DNA of 59,312 nt from Nostoc sp. S4 (GTDB lineage: Bacteria; Cyanobacteriota; Cyanobacteriia; Cyanobacteriales; Nostocaceae). The position numbers and the translations under genes were made by a program. The DNA is taken from assembly GCA_029379225.1 (NCBI GenBank), contig JAQYWR010000050.1, positions 1 to 59,312 on the forward strand, in the 5' to 3' direction. The notes under the pieces are model-generated. The model searched no databases and had not been told where the DNA came from. It worked only from the letters and a program-made list of their open reading frames with translations. Of the stretch, positions 52,492 through 59,312 are shown piece by piece. The first letter of the stretch is position 1; the number at the start of each line of letters is the position of its first letter.

Positions 52492-53220
52492 ATGGGAACG
52501 AATTACCGACGGGTTTTACTCAAACTGAGCGGTGAAGCTTTAATGGGCAACATGGGCTATGGCATAGATCCAGAAGTGGTGAAAGAAATAGCCCAGGAAG
52601 TAGCAGAGGTAGTAGCCACTGGGACTCAAATCGCCATCGTTGTTGGCGGCGGCAATATTTTTCGTGGCGTCAAAGCAGCATCGGCGGGGATGGACAGGGC
52701 AACCGCTGACTACATAGGAATGATTGCCACGGTAATGAACGCCATGACGCTGCAAGATTCGCTGGAGCGAATAGGAGTACAGACGCGAGTGCAAACTGCG
52801 ATCGCGATGCAAGAATTAGCAGAACCGTATATCCGTCGTCGTGCCATCCGTCACCTTGAAAAAGGGCGGGTGGTAATTTTTGGTGCTGGTTCTGGAAATC
52901 CCTTCTTTACTACAGACACCACTGCGGCATTAAGAGCCGCAGAAATTGATGCTGAAGTGATTTTTAAGGCTACCAAGGTAGACGGAATATACGATGCCGA
53001 TCCTCATATTTATCCTGACGCCAAGCGTTATAACACCCTCACTTACACGCACGTTTTGGCTCAAGATTTGCGGGTAATGGATAGTACTGCGATTGCCTTG
53101 TGTAAAGAAAATAATATTCCAATTTTGGTATTTGACCTAACGGTGCGAGGTAACATCCACCGAGCAGTCATAGGAGAATCCATCGGCACCCTTGTGGGAG
53201 GTTCTTGTGAAATTAGCTGA
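52492..53220 (+). CDS. pyrH: UMP kinase PyrH
   Basis: A 242-aa bacterial UMP kinase that makes UDP for RNA and cell-envelope synthesis. Motifs: YRRVLLKLSGEALMG at the N-terminus, IAIVVGGGNIFRG for phosphate binding, DRATADYIGMIATVMNAMTL, IFGAGSGNPFFTTDTTAALRAAE and KATKVDGIYDADP. The start ATG 52492 gives the family N-terminus; longer in-frame extensions overlap the upstream gene and are not conserved. It overlaps frr by 14 bases. The pyrH-frr order is the usual one. Confidence 0.98.
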   Translation: MGTNYRRVLLKLSGEALMGNMGYGIDPEVVKEIAQEVAEVVATGTQIAIVVGGGNIFRGVKAASAGMDRATADYIGMIATVMNAMTLQDSLERIGVQTRVQTAIAMQELAEPYIRRRAIRHLEKGRVVIFGAGSGNPFFTTDTTAALRAAEIDAEVIFKATKVDGIYDADPHIYPDAKRYNTLTYTHVLAQDLRVMDSTAIALCKENNIPILVFDLTVRGNIHRAVIGESIGTLVGGSCEIS

Positions 53221-53755
53221 AGCTGAGAGTACGATGCAAAAAACTGTTGAGGCAACTCAACGAGCTTTTAACACGATTCGCACTGGTCGCGCCAATGCGA
53301 GTTTATTAGATAAAGTCTTGGTGGACTATTATGGTTCGCCTACACCCCTAAAATCACTGGCAAACATTAACACGCCAGATTCGACAACCATCCTGATTCA
53401 ACCCTACGATCGCAGCAGCTTAAACATCATTGAGAAGGCGATTTCCCTCTCTGATGTAGGTTTAACCCCCAGTAACGATGGTACTGTCATTCGGCTGAAT
53501 ATTCCGCCTTTAACAAGCGATCGGCGTAAAGAATTAGTTAAACTTGCTGCTAAATATGCTGAAGAAGGTCGCGTTAGCATTCGCAACATTCGTCGTGATG
53601 CCATAGACTCGATTCGCAAACAGGAAAAAAACACTGAAATTTCTGAAGATGAAGCACGGGATCAGCAAGACAAACTGCAAAAACTGACAAACAAGTACAC
53701 TGCTAAAATAGATGAATTGCTGACAGAAAAAGAAAAAGACATCACGACTGTTTAA
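53207..53755 (+). CDS. frr: Ribosome recycling factor
   Basis: A 182-aa recycling factor that, with EF-G, splits the post-termination ribosome. The sequence is typical throughout: LAEAESTMQKTVEATQRAFN, IRTGRANASLLDKVLVDYYG, LTSDRRKELVKLAAKYAEEG and the final helix QDKLQKLTNKYTAKIDELL. The start is GTG 53207 (VKLAEAES), with GGGAGG upstream, inside the end of pyrH, so the genes are translationally coupled. A start at 53192 would lose the ribosome site. Confidence 0.97.
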   Translation: MKLAEAESTMQKTVEATQRAFNTIRTGRANASLLDKVLVDYYGSPTPLKSLANINTPDSTTILIQPYDRSSLNIIEKAISLSDVGLTPSNDGTVIRLNIPPLTSDRRKELVKLAAKYAEEGRVSIRNIRRDAIDSIRKQEKNTEISEDEARDQQDKLQKLTNKYTAKIDELLTEKEKDITTV

Positions 53756-53774
53756 AGTCTAAAGTCTAAAGCAT

Positions 53775-53811
53775 AAAGGTTGAAGAATGATGAATAAATT
53801 CTTCAGCCTTT
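53775..53811 (+). terminator. Terminator of pyrH-frr
   Basis: AAAGGTTGAAGAAT pairs with ATTCTTCAGCCTTT, a 14-bp stem with one G-T and a 9-nt loop, starting 20 bases after the frr stop. The following TGTCTTAC is only partly T-rich, so it may be bidirectional with the convergent gene. Confidence 0.7.
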
Positions 53812-53833
53812 GTCTTACAGATACGAATTACTA

Positions 53834-54217
53834 TTAATCTACTTCCACCACTTCTAATGTCAAAATTTCTTTTGGTTTATTTACAACCAACTGCATAATA
53901 TCCAACCACAATAAACCCATCAAAATATCAGGTAGTTGTTCTCCTACATGAACAGGAATGATAAATTCTTTGCCAGCAACAATGACTTTTCCTTCATATA
54001 AATCAAAATACTCTAATCCTCTGGCAGTTTGCATCTCAATCTGAGGTATAACTATTGGCCACTCAATAGCTTCCAAGTCTTGAGAATTAATCGCCAGCCA
54101 CCCAGATGTAAAACCTGTATCAAGTATTGCTTCAACTTCAAATTGCTCACCATTAACTACAACCAATTGTATTTCAAAGAACAATTCTCCATTGTTACCA
54201 AACCTGCCCGCAATCAT
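53834..54217 (-). CDS. Retropepsin-like aspartic protease-fold protein
   Basis: A 127-aa small protein of the bacterial clan AA aspartic protease type. The catalytic motif is AILDTGFTSGWLAI (Asp-Thr-Gly), followed by beta-rich sequence and the flap-like GLEYFDLYEGKVIVAG, then DILMGLLWLDIMQLVVN with the second hydrophobic-Gly motif. It would act as a homodimer. It overlaps the upstream gene by 4 bases (ATGA), so the two are co-translated. In cyanobacteria such small proteases are often next to short uncharacterised genes. The substrate is unknown. Confidence 0.8.
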   Translation of the reverse strand: MIAGRFGNNGELFFEIQLVVVNGEQFEVEAILDTGFTSGWLAINSQDLEAIEWPIVIPQIEMQTARGLEYFDLYEGKVIVAGKEFIIPVHVGEQLPDILMGLLWLDIMQLVVNKPKEILTLEVVEVD

Positions 54218-54528
54218 ATCGTGCCGCAGGCTCCAATTTCGTTAAGGCGAAAGATAGTAAGTTTCGCATCTGGATTAGTATATTGCGTGAGAATTTGCTG
54301 TAGCAAACCTTCTAATTTCCGGTCAATCAGGTAGTTTTCGCTTTCTGCATCAATAGCGATAAACCAGTTGTAATGGTTGTCGATGAGTTGAGGACGAAGA
54401 CACTCAAAAATAGTACGACACCGCGCACCCAGTTCCTGACGTTGTGCTTGACGGAGATTTATTTCTTCAGGCGTGACGTTAGATTTCCTCCATCCCCAAC
54501 TTCGGCTTGTTTTTGATAATTGAGCCAT
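54214..54528 (-). CDS. Hypothetical protein paired with protease-like gene
   Basis: A 104-aa protein: an N-terminal basic region with EEINLRQAQRQELGARCRTI, then DNHYNWFIAIDAESENYLID, which is a conserved pattern in small cyanobacterial proteins. No catalytic motif or membrane segment is visible. Its stop overlaps the start of the protease-like gene (ATGA), so they form a two-gene unit. A toxin-antitoxin-like arrangement is possible but not shown. Confidence 0.7.
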   Translation of the reverse strand: MAQLSKTSRSWGWRKSNVTPEEINLRQAQRQELGARCRTIFECLRPQLIDNHYNWFIAIDAESENYLIDRKLEGLLQQILTQYTNPDAKLTIFRLNEIGACGTI

Positions 54529-54826
54529 ATTGAATAAAAATAGATTAGAAGCAGTATTTTAATTATTGCGTGCTATTATTAATTGTCTATAAAATATTGG
54601 AATCGCTTCGGCTAATGCAGCTAAATTTTGTAGGTTGGGTTGAATGTAGTGAAACCCAACATCATCGTTTTGCGAGACTCGAATAACTGTTCGGTTTTGC
54701 AACCTACCAAGCTATCCGACTCGGTTTGATATTTGGAGGTTGTCGACAACCTCACTGGTTCAGGTTTGGACTCCTTGGTGTACGCTCGATAAATTCCCAC
54801 TTACCGACTCTGACTTTGAGGAGTAC
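54529..54826. other. Intergenic region downstream of FGE-type gene
   Basis: No gene is supported. It contains an inverted repeat TAGGTTGGGTTGA...GTGAAACCCAAC (about 54629-54660), a dispersed cyanobacterial element, and a GTTGTCGACAAC palindrome (54739-54750). If the preceding gene end is a retroelement target, the template repeat and reverse transcriptase would be expected nearby, but neither is visible here. Confidence 0.5.
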
Positions 54827-56482
54827 TCACTCCACAGCCACCGCAACCACCCGAAAACCCACATCGCCGTTGCGAACCTCGCGCGCGAGGCCGTTGTTAC
54901 GGTTGGCACAGCGACAGTCTTTAGCATAGGAGAGCCACGAGCCGCCACGCAGCACTTTTAGCACTTTTATGTTATTATCTTTATCAGTTAACCACGGACT
55001 ACCATCTGTAGGTGCGCCTTGGTAATTACTGTTATATACATCTTGACACCATTCGTATACATTACCACACATATCGTATAAACCGAAAAAGTTTGGCGAA
55101 AATATGCCAACATCTGTTGTTTGCTGTCGATATTCGCCTTTGGGTGCAGCGCCGTAGGGATAGTTACTGTTGTAGTTAAGTAAATCGGTGGTTATCGTTT
55201 CACCATAATAAAACGGTGTGCTTGTTCCCGCACGACAAGCATATTCCCATTCTGCTTCACTGGGTAGCCGATAAGTGCGTCCTGTCTTCTTGCTCAACTT
55301 TTTACAAAACTCTACCGCATCATCCCAACTCACTTTTTCTACAGGTCGTTTCTCACCTTTGAAAAAGGAAGGATTCGTTCCCATAATTGCTTGATATTGT
55401 GCTTGAGTGACTTCATATTTTCCCATGAAGAACTCAGGAACTGTTACTTGATACTGCGGACTTTCATCTGATTCTCGGTCTTTCTCCCCTGCTGGTGAAC
55501 CCATTGTAAAAGTTCCCCCTGGTATCTGCACCATTTCTAAAGTGACACCGTTTCCTAAATTTTCTATAAAATATTTCGCTTCCTGGTTGTGGCGGCTGGT
55601 GATTTTTCCTTGTGCGTCTACCGTCACCGTTTCAAATTGAAAAGTTTGTAAGCTAAGTGAATTATATTGCCAAAGACGTGGTATTACAATTGCCAAACCC
55701 AACCCAGCACCCGTAAACCCAACAGTTTGAATCACCCTTCGCCGTGTCCAGTTAGTTATTATTGGTGGTCGTGGTGAAGAAGTGGTTGAATTTGTTGGTG
55801 TAGTGGGTGTTTGAATTATTTTCTCATTAGAATTCAAAGTAGTATTACTAGGGTGTAGAGAGGATTGCTCTGACGCTTCCTGAGAGGGTTTCCTTATAGG
55901 TGCATTTGTAGCTAACTTAGACAGGTCTGGAGTTTTTGCTGCCCCACGCAAATTTGATGGAGACTGTAATACTGCTTCAATTTCATCAAGTTCATTACTA
56001 AGACGTTTTAGCTCAATCTCCTCATCTTGAAGCTGCTGTTCTAACTGAAATTTTACTGTCACACTATTTTCAACAGCTAAAGCATTTCTAATCCGCTTTA
56101 CTTTCTCACTCCGAACTGCCCACTCTTGCTGAAGTCTATCTCGTTCTTCTTCCCGTCGGCGTTGTTGATGAGGGCTTAAATTTTGAGGTGGTTGTCGTGG
56201 AGTTTCTGATTCCATAATTGTTCTGCTAAATCTAGTTTTTTGTGCCCCCATGAAGGAAATTTCAAATAACTGTCACAAGATTCGCAATAAGTTTGTGCGG
56301 TTGGGGCGAGTCGATTTGCCCCCAACATCAGGTGAGTCATCCGAGAAGAAGTATATCCGCTCGAAACCTGCTTCATTGCCCAGAAACTCCTGAATTAACT
56401 GTGCATCCCGCTTGGCATAATTTAGCGGTTGCAGTAAATCATAACGGTTAATTCCAATTGCGATCGCCCAATTCTTTGCCAT
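54827..56482 (-). pseudogene. Decayed caspase-FGE fusion with DGR-like variable end
   Basis: From ATG 56482 the frame encodes a caspase (C14) N-terminus: MAKNWAIAIGINRYDLLQPL and KSTRPNRTNLLRIL. A TGA (56273-56275, replacing the usual Arg codon) follows, then in the same frame QLFEISFMGAQ, which matches the caspase block up to FMGA. The part with the catalytic His and Cys is deleted. The frame continues from ATG 56251 as a 474-aa protein: a coiled coil (about 25-90), a linker, one membrane segment (about 170-190, IQTVGFTGAGLGLAIVIP), and a formylglycine-generating-enzyme-like domain (about 235-474; GGTFTMGS, YRLPSEAEWEYACRAG, GLYDMCGNVYEWCQD). The C-terminal 474 aa may still be made. Confidence 0.82.
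54830..54957 (-). other. Possible variable region of a diversity-generating retroelement target
   Basis: The last 42 codons encode LRGGSWLSYAKDCRCANRNN and GDVGFRVV. The order LRGGSW, CR, A-N-R, G-F-R-V-V is that of FGE-type DGR target proteins. The segment is GC-richer than the rest of the gene and rich in AAC and GGC codons at exposed positions (CGTAACAACGGC). No reverse transcriptase or template repeat is in the window, so diversification would have to be in trans or is lost. Confidence 0.5.
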
Positions 56483-56483
56483 C

Positions 56484-56615
56484 TCAGTATGGTTCTTGGC
56501 GCTTGAACTTCAGCTTAATTGCTCCTTTACTCACAGCTTTAGCACCATTGCCAATTAATTTAACTTCCCCTTCTGTACTAATTTCTACCGATAACTCAAT
56601 TTCATCTAGCTGCAT
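56484..56615 (-). pseudogene. Fragment of a conflict-system small domain upstream of caspase gene
   Basis: The frame encodes AKINSAGMQLDEIELSVEIS and then KAVSKGAIKLKFKRQEPY; it ends at a TGA 1 base before the caspase ATG. The pattern (EIELSVEISTEGEVKLIG, G-A-I-K-L-K-F-K-R) resembles the C-terminus of small domains that precede caspase or trypsin effectors in bacterial NTP-dependent conflict systems. A TAG lies 17 codons upstream of the ATG, so the gene is 5'-truncated. The coupling to the caspase start supports the assignment. Confidence 0.5.
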
Positions 56616-56743
56616 CCCAGCAGAGTTGATTTTTGCTTGCCGTTCACCTTGACTAAACCGCTAAATCAAAAAATGCCTTGACTTAGTGAAGGTATTGGTA
56701 CGCGCGTTACCTTAAACTAATTGAGAAGCAAAATTTCAGCAAT

Positions 56744-57865
56744 ATGTACGACTGCATTATTGTCGGTGCTGGGCCAGCTGGTGGAACGGCTGCATATCAT
56801 CTAGCTAAGCAGGGTCGCTCAGTATTAGTTTTAGAAAAAGAATCCCTGCCAAGATATAAACCTTGTGGTGGTGGTGTTTCTCCAGCGATCGCTCAATGGT
56901 TTGACTTTGATTTTAGCCCAGCGATTTCTTTAAAAGCAGACTTGCTGCGCTTTACCTGGAAACTAGGCGACCCCGTGGAAGCGAAAATGACAATAAAAGA
57001 ACCAATCTGGATGGTACGGCGAGATGTTTTTGACCATTTCTTAATCCAGCAAGCCCAAAAACAAGGAGCTAAACTCCAAGATAATACTGAAGTAACTGGT
57101 ATCGAATTTCAAAGCGACTATTGGCAAGTTAACACAGCTAACGAGCCAGTTACAGGTCGCTACTTAATCGCGGCTGATGGTGCTAAAGGCTCGATGGCAA
57201 AATGGCTAGGTTTCAAAGAACGTAAACGGGTGTTGACAGGAGCTTTGGAAGCAGAAGTTCCTGGGATTGCACAAAACCAACCCACAATTCATTTTGAGTT
57301 TGGTTTAGTCAAAAACGGCTATCTTTGGAACTTCCCTAAAGCTGATGGTTATTCAATAGGTGTGGGCGCATTTATTGGCCGTCAACCCCAGGACTTTAGA
57401 AAGATTTTAGATGAGTACGCCAAATTTTTAAATTTAGACCTCAAAACTAGCAAGCAATATGGTCATCCCCTTTGTATTTGGGATGGTAATCAAAAGCTGC
57501 ACGCTCAAAATGCACTTTTAGCTGGGGAAGCTGCTTGTGTAGTCGATCCGATGACAGCAGAGGGGATTCGCCCTTCAATTTTTAGCGGTTTGCTCGCAGC
57601 TGCAACTATAAATGAAGCACTAGCTGGCGATCTTAACGCTTTAGAAAAATACAGCCAAGCCATTAGCGAACAGTGGGGTACTGAGATGGCTTGGGCGCAA
57701 AAATTAGCTGGAGCATTCTATAGATTTCCCAACATTGGCTACAAAGTTGGTGTCAAGCACCCCTCTGCCCCCCAAGTCATGGGTAAGGTTATGTGCGGAG
57801 AAGTACGCTATAGCGATGTTACAACCCGTGCATTGAAGCGTTTAATCCCTGGTTTTAGTAATTGA
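56744..57865 (+). CDS. Geranylgeranyl reductase-family FAD oxidoreductase
   Basis: A 373-aa flavoprotein. The FAD-binding GxGxxG is VGAGPAGGTAAYHLA at the N-terminus; LEKESLPRYKPCGGGVSPAI is the ChlP-type motif; RYLIAADGAKGSMAKWLG and ALLAGEAACVVDPMTAEGIRPSI are the second and third FAD motifs. The family saturates isoprenoid chains (geranylgeranyl to phytyl) or related lipids. It is shorter than cyanobacterial ChlP (about 406 aa), so it is probably a paralog with a different isoprenoid substrate. The start ATG 56744 gives the complete Rossmann motif. Confidence 0.9.
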   Translation: MYDCIIVGAGPAGGTAAYHLAKQGRSVLVLEKESLPRYKPCGGGVSPAIAQWFDFDFSPAISLKADLLRFTWKLGDPVEAKMTIKEPIWMVRRDVFDHFLIQQAQKQGAKLQDNTEVTGIEFQSDYWQVNTANEPVTGRYLIAADGAKGSMAKWLGFKERKRVLTGALEAEVPGIAQNQPTIHFEFGLVKNGYLWNFPKADGYSIGVGAFIGRQPQDFRKILDEYAKFLNLDLKTSKQYGHPLCIWDGNQKLHAQNALLAGEAACVVDPMTAEGIRPSIFSGLLAAATINEALAGDLNALEKYSQAISEQWGTEMAWAQKLAGAFYRFPNIGYKVGVKHPSAPQVMGKVMCGEVRYSDVTTRALKRLIPGFSN

Positions 57866-57944
57866 GAGTGTTTACTGTTGACTGAGGAGTTATTCTGCTT
57901 GTCCCTTATTTCCCCATCTCCCCAATCCCCAGTCCCTACTTCAT

Positions 57945-59042
57945 CTAATCTCCCAAATAAATACCCATACCACGGGCAGTTTTTACTAAAGTACCATTGG
58001 GATCGACGGCGCTATATTGAGCGATCGCTTCTGTAATTGGTACGCTTAATACTTGGCGATTTTGCCACGTTACCATGCGATCGTATTTACTCTCTGCAAT
58101 TAGATTAACTGCTGCTACGCCAAAGGCTGTTGCAACTAATCTATCCAATGGTGAAGCAGTCCCACCGCGTTGAATGTGTCCTAAAACGGTGACTCGCGTT
58201 TCTACACCGATGCACTGGATAATTCGATCCGCTAAATATTCACCAATTCCACCGTATCGAGATTGACCTAAGCGATTTGTAATTGTTACGTTTTCGCCAT
58301 CTTGGGTACGAACTGCTTCGGAAACAATAATCAAACAATAATTTTTGCCTTTCTCTTGGCGTTCTTTGATTTTGTGGCAAATGTGTTCGACTGTGTAGGG
58401 AATTTCAGGAATTAAAATTACATTTGCTCCGCCTGCTATTCCCGCAGCTATGGCTATGTGTCCTGCATCACGCCCCATTACTTCCAAAATCATGACTCGG
58501 CTATGACTTGCAGCAGTAAAATGCAACCGATCTAGCGCTTCCGTAGCAATATTTACTGCTGTATCAAAACCGATAGCATGTTCAGTAATACCAATATCAT
58601 TATCAATGGTTTTGGGAATCCCAACTAAGTTAATACCACCTTGTTGTGCAAGCCGACGCAGAATTGCCAAACTACCATCACCGCCAATACCAATCAAAGC
58701 GTCTAAACCTAGTTCATGGTAACCTGCTATGATTTCTTCGGAGCGATCGCATACACTTCCATCCGCTATTGGAAAAGCAAAAGGGTCGCCTTTATTGGTT
58801 GTCCCCAACATTGTGCCACCCGCAGTTAATAGCGAATCAACTCGATCGATTTCCAAGTTCGTGAACTGTGGCGGACGCGCCATTAATCCAAGAGTCGCTT
58901 GGTGAATTCCTAAAACCTCCCAGCCGTAAGTATTCACAGCACAATTTACTACAGCCCTAATCGCAGCATTTAAGCCAGAACAATCTCCTCCACTTGTCAG
59001 AATTCCAATGCGTTTGGGTTTTCCCATATCTTTTCTTGACAT
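57945..59042 (-). CDS. pfkA: ATP-dependent 6-phosphofructokinase
   Basis: A 365-aa phosphofructokinase of glycolysis. Motifs: RIGILTSGGDCSGLNAAIRA, GIGGDGSLAILRRLAQQG, GIPKTIDNDIGITEHAIGFDTA (catalytic Asp), EVMGRDAGHIAIAAGIAGGA and LGHIQRGGTASPLDR. The Gly-Gly-Asp-Gly motif, instead of GGDD, marks an ATP rather than a pyrophosphate user. ATG 59042 is chosen because GGATC lies upstream; an ATG at 59027 would also give a complete enzyme. Confidence 0.95.
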   Translation of the reverse strand: MSRKDMGKPKRIGILTSGGDCSGLNAAIRAVVNCAVNTYGWEVLGIHQATLGLMARPPQFTNLEIDRVDSLLTAGGTMLGTTNKGDPFAFPIADGSVCDRSEEIIAGYHELGLDALIGIGGDGSLAILRRLAQQGGINLVGIPKTIDNDIGITEHAIGFDTAVNIATEALDRLHFTAASHSRVMILEVMGRDAGHIAIAAGIAGGANVILIPEIPYTVEHICHKIKERQEKGKNYCLIIVSEAVRTQDGENVTITNRLGQSRYGGIGEYLADRIIQCIGVETRVTVLGHIQRGGTASPLDRLVATAFGVAAVNLIAESKYDRMVTWQNRQVLSVPITEAIAQYSAVDPNGTLVKTARGMGIYLGD

Positions 59043-59272
59043 TTTGATCCAAATATATTTAGTAGTCGATTAAACTTCCGCTTGGGTTAGTAATAGATTA
59101 AACCTAAGCAAAAGTTTTTCCTATAAATGCCAAGGTAATTTTATGTTGGTTTTGTGTTTAAAAAACTAAGTTTAAGAATTCATAACTTAGAATTGGGCAT
59201 TCACAATTCAGAATAGATAAATTTTTTGGCGTTGCTGAACCAAAACATGAATCAAGGGCTCGCCTCAAGCTG

Positions 59273-59291
59273 GCGGGCGCATAGCGCCCGC
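59273..59291. repeat. Perfect GC-rich palindrome near window end
   Basis: GCGGGCGC, ATA, GCGCCCGC. The surroundings (GTTGCTGAACCAAAACATGAATC) are a common Nostoc intergenic repeat. No gene is visible in 59043-59312. Confidence 0.6.
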
Positions 59292-59312
59292 AGCGCCACT
59301 GAGCCGTGCTTA

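Noticed and set aside
54726..54961. Plus-strand frames opposite the FGE gene end
   Set aside because: They mirror the conserved FGE coding strand and have no independent support.

Overview
The window looks like chromosomal DNA of a filamentous, Nostoc-type cyanobacterium. The evidence is the abundance of the HIP1 octamer GCGATCGC, cyanobacterial housekeeping genes (ligA, pyrH-frr, ychF, yidD, pfkA, a phytol-kinase-like gene, a geranylgeranyl-reductase-like gene), short GC-rich tandem repeats and a high load of decayed accessory genes.

Layout. 1-4.3 kb: modA, a short CRISPR array with leader but no cas genes, abutting a beheaded DUF4058 gene, then ligA. 4.9-9.5 kb: HNH endonuclease, Rpn-family gene with one in-frame stop, an amino-acid-type ABC importer (binding protein fused to permease, plus ATPase), and a HicAB pair whose toxin is frameshifted. 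9.6-17.8 kb: the most unusual part. It holds an E1/ThiF-like protein, an unknown 276-aa partner, a Ro60/TROVE protein, a ribosomal L7/L12 paralog, a small protein with a possible ubiquitin-like fold, and at least six structured RNA units on the minus strand. All six share a two-part stem with covarying sequence and a conserved internal loop, like Y RNAs. Each displays a different translation-related module: tRNA bodies (Cys anticodon; CUA anticodon; a permuted body), a 23S sarcin-ricin loop plus the 23S GTPase-associated centre, and a 23S helix 69-71 segment. One unit sits in the anticodon loop of another tRNA-like body, and a tmRNA-like tRNA domain lies just after the probable promoter. I regard this as a Ro60-Y RNA system expanded into a set of translation-machinery mimics; it is the best candidate here for an undescribed system.

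18-38 kb: four very large exoproteins on the minus strand (phosphodiesterase/phosphatase, glycerophosphodiesterase, endonuclease-phytase fusion, extracellular nuclease), all with C-terminal RTX-type calcium repeats. Together they look like an extracellular phosphate-scavenging set exported by type I secretion. 38-43 kb: decayed tandem paralogs, ychF, yidD and a phytol-kinase-like gene. 44-50.2 kb: a peptide export locus with an HlyD-type adaptor, a C39-peptidase ABC transporter and two double-glycine leader peptides with Cys-free Arg/Phe/Tyr/Gly cores. 50-59 kb: a hydrolase, a thioredoxin-fold protein, pyrH-frr, a protease-like pair, a decayed caspase-FGE gene whose end resembles a diversity-generating-retroelement target, a geranylgeranyl-reductase-like gene and pfkA.

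All comparisons to known families are from memory of motifs and sequences. No searches or folding programs were run.
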